Shown piece after piece: positions 18,326 through 27,100 of a DNA stretch of 64,000 bases (within the stretch, counting starts at the first letter, position 1; every line of letters begins with the position of its first letter). The translations under genes were made by a program, and so were the position numbers. The DNA comes from Symbiodinium natans. Lineage: Eukaryota > Sar > Dinophyceae > Suessiales > Symbiodiniaceae. Under the pieces are notes generated by a model, which was not told where the DNA came from, did not search any database, and worked only from the letters and a program-made list of their open reading frames with translations. The stretch lies in contig CAJNDS010002796.1 of NCBI GenBank assembly GCA_905221605.1, positions 182,001 through 246,000 of the forward strand. Direction: 5' to 3'.

Positions 18326-21223
18326 GTGGCCCCTCAACGCCCAAGCCGAACGCGAGCGGGCGACAGCCAAAGCCCGCCTGATTCTCCCACCGCCACCGCC
18401 TGTGCCGAGATTGCCACCGCCACCGCCTGTGCCGAGATTGCCAATGGAGGAGGAGACACCCATCACCCCAGCTCCAGGATATGTGACCATGGCAGCACCC
18501 ATGGCGCCACCAACAACGAGTGCCAGCCAAGGCAGCATCATCCGCTTTTGTCGAGATGGCTCGACGCCGCCGCGAGTACAGTCGCAGGCAAGAGAAATGC
18601 TTTGCCTGAGAGTGAAAAAGAAGAGCCCAATCGTTACCACATCATGTTAGAGGAGGATGTAGTGGGAGACACTGTGCGCAATCGACATGCAGAGCTTCAG
18701 CACCACATGCAGGGTCACGTTCCATACATGTCTGACTGTGAGTTTTGCCAGCGCACTAGAGGGACCACTCCAGCCCGAAAGCGTAGCGACCTGAATCCGA
18801 GAGAGTTTCAGCTTGATCAGTGCTTCTTTCGCAAGTTTGCATTCATCGTATTGGTTCATACCATGAGCTTTGCAATTGCAGTTTGCTTTAGACCTGAGGG
18901 AGAGAGCGCAGCAACAACAGCAGAGCATTTGCATCCCTGGATCAGGCACTTTGGTGTGAAACAACCGCATTTCATGTCTGATGCAGAGGGACTCACGAAG
19001 AACATCGCAGCGAGACTCGCTGATCTTTGTGAGGGTACTGAGGACAGCTTTGCACCCGAAAGGCATGCACCAGCAGCCGAACGAGCCATCAGGACCCTAA
19101 AAGGAATCGTAGCAACACATGAGCTTGAGTTGCGTGAACATGGCGTTGTTTTGGATGCTGAGTGTGCGGATGTTTTCGACCTTTTGTTTCAATACGCAGC
19201 ACACACGCACAACAGGTTTTCAGTTTCTGTAGGGTCGACCATGACACCCATGCAGAAGATCCGCGGAGATCGCGTGCGACCGCAAATCACGTATCCGTTC
19301 GGTGCGGTAGCGTTCGCTAAGATAACGCGTGCTAGGAGACCTGAAGCGGATGCCAAGTATGCTCGAGGGATCTATTTGGGACCGGTGCTTGGGAGCACAG
19401 GTCATGCCATGGAAATCCGCTTGGATAGTGGAGAGACGAAACGGGTGATTGCGCCCGGGCTCAAACTGCTCTACCCATTGCGTTTCGACGCGAATCTTCT
19501 GCCCGGTGCAAAGGCCCTGGATGGCTTCGTGCCACCGCCTGAAGCATCGAAGACCAAAGAGCTGTTTCTTCCATATGTTCCAGGTGGAGGTCCTCCCATA
19601 GACTGGGTGAGACAACATGGTGTTACCCCCAAGTGCCCTGGATGCCAAGAAGGCGTCAGCTCGAGCAGGCATTCCCAAAAGTGTGTGAAGAGATACCAGA
19701 AATGGTTGCGTGATTCCATCCATGATGCTCTGCAACCATTAGATGAAGGACCAAGGGTCGACCGAAGACCTGAAGAGCTAATTGGGGAAGACCCATACGA
19801 TGATGACGAACAAATGAAGCCAAACAAGCGAACACGCTTTGGAGGAGAGGAGGTCCGAGCGTTTGATCCTGAGCAAGCAGGAGTCGGAGACCTGGAGATC
19901 CCGGAGATGTCAGCACCGGATGCTGACTGGAATGTATCCGAATACCAGCCGTCCGAGGCTGAGGATGAGGATATGGGAGACGCTCCAGAGCATCCCCAGA
20001 CATTCCATGAGGGGGTCCCAGTCCGATACCTGGAGGAATTGCTCGAGAGCGCCCACTACACACCACAACCACTTTCTTGTTGTGACCACTACGACGTCGA
20101 AGCAGCATGTCACCTACTTGTTGGTCGGTCGAGCGTGGAGAAGTTCCCATATGTTTGCTTGAACACAACAACACAACAACAGCGCCACAAGCAACAGCAG
20201 TCGGTCGAGCGTGAAGCAGTTGAGTTGTTGAATCTCCAGGACCACCCATGTGTATGTTCTTCAGTTAAAGAGAAAGAGGAAGATGAGTCCGCGGGGACGA
20301 GAATCCAAGACAGGACTCTGTGGGTGAATCGACCTCGAGCCAGCTACGACGACCTGGAAGGTTTTCAGCTGGACCCTGAAGAGACATGGCAAGGAATCAA
20401 GAAAGAGGTGAATGCGCTCGATAGTCTGAAAGTTGGTTATGCAAGATCAAAGAGCGAGATCGATGAATACCGCAAAGCCAACCCAAACTGTCGGACGGTC
20501 AAGTCCCGATGGGTCCTCGCCCAGAAGGCCCCAGGACTAGTCCGGGCAAGGATAGTCGCTAAGGATTTTGCTCATGGGCGACCATCCGCACTCGATTTGG
20601 GGTTGAGTTCCAACACTGCATCAGTGGAAGCCCTCAAGATCGTCCTTGCACGGGCGGCCAAGGGAAAGATGCGGGCTTACGGCCTCGACATATCCACTGC
20701 GTTTCTCTTTGCGCAGGTAGTGGAACCCACCATTATCGAGTTGCCAAGCACGTTCGCGCTCGAAAGCGGCGAAACCGCGTACTTGATACTAGAGAAAGCG
20801 CTGTACGGTTTGCGTTCCGCCAGCCTTAGCTGGCAGCGACACCTGAACAGGATCGTGTCTGCCCTAGGCTTGCAAGCGAGTCCGCTCGAACCGACGCTTT
20901 TCAGCGGATGGGTCAACCTTGAATCCGGATGGGAGTATATCATCATGTTAGCGTACGTGGATGATTTGCTCATTGTGTCCTCTACCGAGAAAGGGTTCGA
21001 GTACGTCCACGAAGCCCTGAGTTCAGTCTTGAAAGTCAAAGTGACAGGGAGGCTGATCGAAGATGGGCAGATGGAATTCCTCGGCCGTTTAATCCGTTGG
21101 GATGGACGACAGATCATGCTTGGGGTGAAGCCCTCCAGAAACCCCACCGCGTGTATACCGACAGTGCCTCAGCTAGGCAAATCGCCAGCATGGAGGGGCT
21201 ACTCAGGCGCATGCGGCATATAG
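18326..21223 (+). CDS. Ty1/copia pol: integrase and reverse transcriptase
   Basis: Recognisable coding begins near 18640. A zinc-binding module HHMQGHVPYMSDCEFCQR gives H-x4-H...C-x2-C. The integrase core has Asp at 18815, Asp at 18980 and Glu at 19079 (PAAERAIRTLKG). The second gap is 32 residues, slightly short of the usual 35. A C-x2-C...H-x4-C knuckle lies near 19640. The copia RT runs about 20380-21110: KSRWVLAQK, YGLDISTAFL and ALYGLRSASLSWQ blocks, with YVDD at 20954-20965. The 5' gag and protease are missing. Coding leaves this frame at about 21130, where RT C-terminal and RNase H N-terminal sequence is deleted. This copy cannot be autonomous. Confidence 0.8.
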   Translation: MAPQRPSRTRAGDSQSPPDSPTATACAEIATATACAEIANGGGDTHHPSSRICDHGSTHGATNNECQPRQHHPLLSRWLDAAASTVAGKRNALPESEKEEPNRYHIMLEEDVVGDTVRNRHAELQHHMQGHVPYMSDCEFCQRTRGTTPARKRSDLNPREFQLDQCFFRKFAFIVLVHTMSFAIAVCFRPEGESAATTAEHLHPWIRHFGVKQPHFMSDAEGLTKNIAARLADLCEGTEDSFAPERHAPAAERAIRTLKGIVATHELELREHGVVLDAECADVFDLLFQYAAHTHNRFSVSVGSTMTPMQKIRGDRVRPQITYPFGAVAFAKITRARRPEADAKYARGIYLGPVLGSTGHAMEIRLDSGETKRVIAPGLKLLYPLRFDANLLPGAKALDGFVPPPEASKTKELFLPYVPGGGPPIDWVRQHGVTPKCPGCQEGVSSSRHSQKCVKRYQKWLRDSIHDALQPLDEGPRVDRRPEELIGEDPYDDDEQMKPNKRTRFGGEEVRAFDPEQAGVGDLEIPEMSAPDADWNVSEYQPSEAEDEDMGDAPEHPQTFHEGVPVRYLEELLESAHYTPQPLSCCDHYDVEAACHLLVGRSSVEKFPYVCLNTTTQQQRHKQQQSVEREAVELLNLQDHPCVCSSVKEKEEDESAGTRIQDRTLWVNRPRASYDDLEGFQLDPEETWQGIKKEVNALDSLKVGYARSKSEIDEYRKANPNCRTVKSRWVLAQKAPGLVRARIVAKDFAHGRPSALDLGLSSNTASVEALKIVLARAAKGKMRAYGLDISTAFLFAQVVEPTIIELPSTFALESGETAYLILEKALYGLRSASLSWQRHLNRIVSALGLQASPLEPTLFSGWVNLESGWEYIIMLAYVDDLLIVSSTEKGFEYVHEALSSVLKVKVTGRLIEDGQMEFLGRLIRWDGRQIMLGVKPSRNPTACIPTVPQLGKSPAWRGYSGACGI
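18388..18440. repeat. Two tandem 27-base repeats
   Basis: The unit CCACCGCCACCGCCTGTGCC plus GAGATTG occurs twice in a row at the left edge of the copia region. On the minus strand it would encode a Gly-rich NLGTGGGGG pair. It marks the boundary between the minus-strand gene and the plus-strand copia element but has no obvious function. Confidence 0.7.
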
Positions 21224-22155
21224 ACTTGAGGTTGTGCTTTATTCAAGACCGTGTCCATAGCGGCGAGTTAGCAGTAGAGGGAGTGGCCGGAACCGGGAAT
21301 GTGAGCGATCTTCTCACAAAGAATTTAAATCGCCTCCAAACAGCAAAGCATACAGCAACCCTCGGACTAGAAGATGTGACCAACATCGATTTCCGAGAGG
21401 TCCCAGCAGTCAGGTCTTGCTTGTTGCTGTCTGGAGTGCTAGATTCTGTACTCGGGCCAGACAACCTCGAATACGAAGCTTTCTGTCGGCTATGCGAACT
21501 CGAGACTGAATATTCGACTTTGCTGATCGAGTTTTGCACGAGTTCACGTTCGAATCTGTACCTGCAAGGAAGTGCGCACCAAGTATTTGTCCTACCGATT
21601 ACTCAAGGGGTTGACGGAACCTCGAATGACACCGTGGAGCGGGTCATGTCTGCAATGAATGTTGCGAGAGAATGGGGGATGAAGGTTGTTTTCTGGAGCA
21701 GCACTCCTTGTACCGGAGGTAGCCCGTACCAACGGCGACACGAAGATCGGCCGGGCTATCAGGACCATCTACAAGCTTTATTCACGGTGCATCGCAAGCT
21801 CTGGCGGAGCTTCTTAGTGATGGTGAACCACCCGCAAGTGGGGGTATGGGTCATAGAATGGCCGCAGAGGTGTGCCTACTGGGGATGGGCAAGCACCCGT
21901 TCGTTTGCAAAGCAACGAACCCATTACACCGGCGAAGTGCACGGCTGTGTTTCAGGCTTGGTAGGCAGAGATGGATTGCCTATCCGGAAGATTTGGAAAC
22001 TGATGTCGAACGATGAACAGTTTGTGCGAACAATGTCCGAAACGTTTGCATGTACCTGCAAGGGAGATCATTCGCGAAACTTTGATCTCAAAGAAACGCA
22101 GCACTATCCGCCAGCTTTCGCGGACGTCGCCCTGGAAAGCTTGCGACTGCGGTAA
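21097..22155 (+). CDS. Copia RNase H remnant and dinoflagellate-type C-terminal domain
   Basis: Residues 17-80 are the C-terminal half of copia RNase H: VYTDSASARQIA, RRMRHIDLRL and the closing NVSDLLTKNL. The first half, with the first catalytic Asp, is missing, so the junction near 21125-21145 is an internal deletion with a frame change. Residues 140-350 form an accessory domain with SSTPCTGGSPYQ (from 21700), VIEWPQRCAYW and VHGCVSGL blocks. I associate this block set with copia polyproteins of dinoflagellates. PCTGGSP recalls the Pro-Cys loop of C5-methyltransferases, but the SAM-binding part is not evident. The stop is at 22153-22155, followed by about 200 bases of GC-rich 3' sequence. 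Confidence 0.7.
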   Translation: MGWTTDHAWGEALQKPHRVYTDSASARQIASMEGLLRRMRHIDLRLCFIQDRVHSGELAVEGVAGTGNVSDLLTKNLNRLQTAKHTATLGLEDVTNIDFREVPAVRSCLLLSGVLDSVLGPDNLEYEAFCRLCELETEYSTLLIEFCTSSRSNLYLQGSAHQVFVLPITQGVDGTSNDTVERVMSAMNVAREWGMKVVFWSSTPCTGGSPYQRRHEDRPGYQDHLQALFTVHRKLWRSFLVMVNHPQVGVWVIEWPQRCAYWGWASTRSFAKQRTHYTGEVHGCVSGLVGRDGLPIRKIWKLMSNDEQFVRTMSETFACTCKGDHSRNFDLKETQHYPPAFADVALESLRLR

Positions 22156-22358
22156 TTTGCGCCCGCCCGCCCGCCCCTGGCTGATCCGCCCACCCGCCCA
22201 GCCAGGCTACTTTGCGAGAGTTAGTCGACCTCCAGCGGTCCGAAGCAGTGCAGCGGTCTAGGACTGAGGAATGCGCCGGAATGCCGGCCCCGGCGAGAAG
22301 CTTAGTTGGCTTTGCGTGGAGCTTAGTTGACGTGACCAACAGTGAAACTATTGGTCAT
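22156..22358 (+). other. Copia 3' untranslated region
   Basis: A CCCG-rich stretch (22166-22206) and a short spacer lead to the purine tract. No coding sequence is evident. Confidence 0.45.
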
Positions 22359-22367
22359 GAGGGGGAG
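22359..22367 (+). promoter_or_regulatory. Copia polypurine tract
   Basis: GAGGGGGAG is immediately followed, one base later, by TGATATATGTGAC. In copia elements a purine run like this primes plus-strand synthesis and abuts the TG that opens the 3' LTR. The assignment rests on position and composition. Confidence 0.55.
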
Positions 22368-22368
22368 T

Positions 22369-22381
22369 TGATATATGTGAC
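22369..22381 (+). repeat. 13-base target repeat 1 (copia LTR start / LINE A left flank)
   Basis: TGATATATGTGAC follows the copia polypurine tract and directly precedes LINE copy A. The same 13 bases end the array at 44224-44236, where they run into the presumed remainder of the copia LTR. Confidence 0.75.
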
Positions 22382-22421
22382 TGGCTCAAGTTTCGGCTCA
22401 ACCCCGGTGGGGTGCACACAG

Positions 22422-22460
22422 TAGCTGAGTGGTAGTTGTGGTGAACCAGCCTTGAGTCCT
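22422..22460 (+). promoter_or_regulatory. tRNA-like A box and weak B box in LINE leader
   Basis: TAGCTGAGTGG at 22422-22432 fits the pol III A-box consensus TRGCNNAGYGG. CCTTGAGTCCT at 22450-22460 resembles a B box only partly. Element D has the better pair (TAGCAGAGTGG and CCTCGAGTCCCC, 41818-41856). The spacing is shorter than in real tRNA genes. Confidence 0.35.
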
Positions 22461-22654
22461 CAAACTGTCGTTGGGGAACAGGCTTCATTCAACCCCAGCT
22501 TGTCCGTAGTTAGAGCCATCTGTGTGTCAGTGCAAGGTGAGTCTCTCCCTTGCTGCTAGGCTGAGCAGCAAGTGAGTCTCTCCTTGTTCCCTCCGGCCTC
22601 CGGCCTGGGGTCCCCCGCACCACGGCGGGCAGAGAGCGATCACGCACCCCCGAG

Positions 22655-22900
22655 GTGCAGCGTTTTGGGGTAGCCGAGAGGGTTCCCTTGGAGGAATCAA
22701 TCAAGCCCTATTTACAAGCCGAGTTCGAGGAGCAGCCCAGTGCCCGCGACCTCACACCGGGGCAGAGGGTCACAAACCAACTCCGTGCTTTGGCTCGTTG
22801 GTCTAAGACCAGGAACGACTGGATCGTTGACGCTGGGAAACTTCTGTCGGAGGCCCGCCGGCAGAAGTGGTGTGCCGCACTCAACAAGTCCAACATCTAA
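22655..22900 (+). CDS. Small leader ORF in LINE A, no ATG
   Basis: The frame of 81 residues is counted from a GTG and is open from about 22565. It has no Met and ends 54 bases before ORF1. It is Arg/Gln-rich with no known motif. Copy C carries the identical frame at 33256-33501, but the two copies are too similar for that to show selection. It may be an upstream extension of ORF1 or noncoding leader. Confidence 0.25.
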   Translation: MQRFGVAERVPLEESIKPYLQAEFEEQPSARDLTPGQRVTNQLRALARWSKTRNDWIVDAGKLLSEARRQKWCAALNKSNI

Positions 22901-22954
22901 GCCCTTCCTTCAGACTAGGAGCCTCTGTTTTCTACTTGGCTCTTCCTGACCAAG

Positions 22955-23917
22955 ATGAGCTTCACAACCTGCGAGCATTGTTTCACAGGATGGGTTCCTC
23001 GCCAGGACCTAGCTTGGTATCCCACCTGTTGGCATTGTGGCAAACCGTGGAAAAAGAAGCCAAAGAAAACGGGGACTTGGTCCTGGGGCACTGAGAGGAA
23101 GTGGACGCCAGAGAGGGTGAGAATCTCCCCAAAAGCTCAAAAGGGCCACAGAGCTGTGAAGGCCCTAGATCAGGCATGGCAGCACCTGGACGAAGGAGCC
23201 CGGACTGCGTTAGAAGCGGCAGGATGGACCCCGACGTACCCGCAACCACCCCCGGGCCTGGAAGCCAGAGGAGCCATGTCTGATCAAGAATACAAGGAGG
23301 CCGCACAGAGCCTGTGGAACGGAGCAGATGAAGCAGCCAAGATTCTGCTCAAGGAAGCAGGCATCGAGGAGCCCAAGGATGAGCAAATGGAGGAGGTTCC
23401 ACCAAAAGTGCGACTTCAGAAAACAATGGCGGCCTACAAACAGAACACGAATGAGCTTCGCTCGCTCATTGCCAAGAAGGTTCAGCTCCAAAGCCGCACC
23501 GAAAGGCTCAAGGAACAGTTTGAGCAGAGTATGAAAGAACTTGCAGCAATGTCGGAGAAAATCGCCCAGAAAGAGCAGGACATCCTCAAGATCCAATCTG
23601 CAGTCAAGGAGCAGGTTGAAAAGGAGGATCAACCACAGCAGGCCGTTGAAGCCAGCAGGCTCCTAAGATGTGCTGGCATTGCCCTCACGCCTGAGCAGCA
23701 GGCGCAACTGAACAAGCATCTCAGACATGAGGCCGAAGAAGGGGAGCCCCAGAATTTCCCCACCTGGAAGAAGGAGGTGGGAGTACCCGCCGAGTTGATA
23801 GGTGCTGCCCTTCCAGAGGGAACAGAGTTCGGCCCGACAAGAAGAAGATTGGATTTTCGGAGTAGCCCAACCGAGGGTCGAGCTACTCCCCTTGAAAGTC
23901 AGGATGAGCATCTGTAG
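22955..23917 (+). CDS. LINE A ORF1: zinc ribbon and coiled coil
   Basis: It starts at ATG 22955 and encodes 320 residues. Residues 6-28 form a C-x2-C...C-x2-C ribbon (C6, C9, C25, C28). A basic Trp/Lys stretch follows (31-45), then a long helical, Glu/Gln/Lys-rich region (about 150-215) with heptad-like spacing that is probably a coiled coil. The C-terminus is acidic. LINE ORF1 proteins usually bind the element RNA and multimerise through coiled coils, and position before ORF2 fits that role. No RRM or esterase domain was seen. A pyrimidine-AG site upstream (CCTTCCTTCAG, near 22904-22914) could serve trans-splicing. Confidence 0.6.
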   Translation: MSFTTCEHCFTGWVPRQDLAWYPTCWHCGKPWKKKPKKTGTWSWGTERKWTPERVRISPKAQKGHRAVKALDQAWQHLDEGARTALEAAGWTPTYPQPPPGLEARGAMSDQEYKEAAQSLWNGADEAAKILLKEAGIEEPKDEQMEEVPPKVRLQKTMAAYKQNTNELRSLIAKKVQLQSRTERLKEQFEQSMKELAAMSEKIAQKEQDILKIQSAVKEQVEKEDQPQQAVEASRLLRCAGIALTPEQQAQLNKHLRHEAEEGEPQNFPTWKKEVGVPAELIGAALPEGTEFGPTRRRLDFRSSPTEGRATPLESQDEHL

Positions 23918-24184
23918 GGCACAGGGCCACAGTGGAGTGAGGCGCGGCACTCCCTCTGGCAAGGGCCCGCAGCGAACGCGTCACAGTTTTGCAGTATAGC
24001 AGGTGGATGTGCACCGTTGGAGCAGCCAGTTTTTCTGCCTCCTCAGGAGGGTCACAGGCTTCGGCGCCATTGGAGACCGAAGCAAGGAGGCAAGGAGACC
24101 CAGGGCAGTCAAGGCCCGCGATTGAGCCCTGTGGTCAAATATGTTCTAAACAGGCTGGACTCCGCCTGCAAGACTTACACGACC

Positions 24185-27100
24185 ATGGCTCATGATGAGC
24201 AAGCCCCAGTTCCCACACAAGGGTTTGGGGCGCAATTTTGCAGCACTCCGAATACTCTCGACTCTGACCGAGGAGCTACTCCCCTGCTCTTACCGGCGGA
24301 TACGGAGCATGAAGAGAGTTTCTCCTTCAGCACGCAGGAGCAGCCTGTTTGTGCAGAAGGTACGGCTAGTGTAAACCAGTGGCTTTCGAGGAGTAGGAGA
24401 AAGACCACTCCCAGAAAGACAGCACTGGCCTTTGTCAAAGCGGAGTCGCCAGTCGGCCTCAGTGGCCCCAAATTCTTTCCCGCGTCCTTGCTAGATGACA
24501 GCGATATGACGCAAACCCCAGCAACTTGTACAGCTTCAGTGGGATCTAGACTACCTTCAGGGCATACTGGTCAAAAAACCAGGAAGAAGCATGCCCTTGT
24601 GGAACCGCGAAACCGAAAGCAAGCCAAGCTGTGGCACAAGTTAGAGGTTCAACTCGACGGACAGCACGCTATCAGTGCCGAAGCCGAAGAGACGATCATT
24701 GAACTAGCGGACCAAGCCCCTCAGAACGAAGGGCTCTTGGAGCACTGGACCTTGGAGCAGCTTTTCAGCTGTGCTTCTCGAGGCCCGTCGGTAGGGGTAT
24801 CACCCTTGAGGATGGCTCTCAAGGACGTGCAACAGCAGCTAAGCCTTCCCTCCAAAGAACCACTTCAAATTCGCTCTTCCAATGTCACCAGTTGGAGGGC
24901 GGAAATTGTTACCTGGCTTGACCAACTCAAGGAGCCGGTTGTGTGCCTTCAAGAAACCCACCTTATCGGAGACTCAAGAGAGTCAGCGGCCCGGAAAGCA
25001 GCAAGATGCGGCTATGAGTTGCATGGCGGGTCGGGCTCCCCTGGACAAGGGAAAGGAGTCCTCGGAGGTACGGGGATCTTGGTCCGTAAGCATTGGCAAG
25101 CCCGGTTCTTAAACCATGTTTCTTTCGAGGGGGGCGGTTTCACTGCAGTTGCGGTCAGAACAAGACAGGCGGAGATTGCATGCTTCAGCGTCTACTTGCG
25201 GTCAGGTGTAGCGTATGATTCGCACCCAAACGCTGAAATCCTGTCCCGCCTAATGGCAAATATAAAGGCTCACTCCAGGCACTGGTTTGCCATAGGGGAT
25301 TGGAATGTGGCTCCAGAGGAGCTCCTGGCCAGTAACATCCTCAGTGAACTTCAAGCCTACCCGATTGTGACTGGGCAGGCTACGTGTGATAGTGGCAACG
25401 AACTTGACTACTGCATCTGCAGCAGCAAGCTCAGGAGCATCTCCAGCATCGCTGCAGATTGGACTGCTCCACATCGGCCCCACTCTAGCCTGATCCTCAC
25501 TTGCGATACGATGGGGGGCCAGTGTAAGGTTTTCCAGCTTCCTGCGTTTGGACCTGTTGGTGAAGTGGCAGGGTGTAGCAGGAAAATGCCGTGCATCACG
25601 CATATCAAGTGGATGGGGCGTGAGATTTCTGATGAAGTCTCGCTGGCATTTGCCGCCCTGGCACAAGAGTGTTCGGCAACGGTGTGTCCCGAAGAAACCG
25701 CAGTCCGGGGCATCACCTTGTCATTGAAACACGGTCGACTTCTGGCCCCGTCCAAAGTCTATAAGTACACGGACAATCATGCAAAATGGCAGAGGCTGCA
25801 GGTCTGGACAAATAAAACCCCCCAAAAAATCATCAAAGCCGAAGAGCTCGAGAACCTGTTGTCAGGCCTGATTGATTCCGAGGCCCAGGAAATCAATGGC
25901 GACAAACAGGCAAAGATCAAATCCCTTCTCGCCGGGGAAGATGACATCGACACCCGCAAGTGGATCGAGGACGAAGCCTCAAAGGCCCAAAAGGAGCACG
26001 TCCGTTGCGACAAGGAGCGTTACAAGGAGTGGCTTGACGGCGCCGTTCAGAAAGGAATGAGGCCTCTCTTCCGCGCCATGAAAAGCCATGAATCTGGTCT
26101 GGATAGGCCTTTCCAAACAATGGAACCCATGCTACGTCCATACTGCCGATTGGCCCAGTGGAAACCGATCTGGCAAGGAGAGTTCGAGCCTGTTCCAACC
26201 GTTTTTCCCCTACTGCTCGAAGAAGCCAAGCGAGAGGCCGAGCTACTCCCTCCGCTAGACCCGCTGGCAATCATGCTCCGCATCAAACGTCTGCCTCTGA
26301 AAGCCCCAGGACCAGATGGATGGACGATTCCCTTCCTTAAAGCCCTGCCTGAAAAACAGGTCGAGGATCTCACCCATTTCTTTCACCTTGTGGAAAAAAC
26401 CGGCCAAGCCCCGCATCAGTGGTGTACCACTCAGGTCACCATGCTTGTTAAGTCGGAAGAGATTGAACGCCCGATTGCTCTATGCCATGTAGCGTACAAG
26501 CTTTGGACCCAAGCCAGGTACAACCTGGTGGCTGAATGGATGGCCCGCTTTGAGCTTGTAGCTCCGTGGGACGCGGCCCGTCCAGGACAAGCTTGTTTGG
26601 ACATTTCTGTCCGCAGAGTCTTCCTCTCCGAAATCAGCCGTTCGAGAGGTTTAAGTCGGGTGAGCATTTTCATCGACCTCACGACTTTTTATGAGACAGT
26701 CGAGCATGAGCTGTTGATCCAACAAGCCAAAATCCTGGGTTTCCCCCAGGTCGTCCTCAATATAGCGCTCCAGATATATCGAGGCGAAAGACTGATCTCC
26801 TCCGAGGGTCGAGTTTCTCACCCCTTATGGGCCAGCAGGGGCATAATGGCAGGCTGCCCCATTGCCCCTGCCTTGGCAAAGCTGGCATTGTTTCCCACTT
26901 GCCAGAAAGTCTACCAGTCGAACCAGATCCAGTCCATGGATGTATGGCTGGACGACATCTCTGTAGATGTCGAGCACCGCGAACCGCAGACAGCAGCAAG
27001 GCAGGCGCTTGCAGTGTTCCGCACGCTTCAGTCGGAGCTAGGAGCAGCCAAGCTGCAGCTCAGCATCCGGAAGTCCGCTTTTGTATGCTCTGATGGGTCT

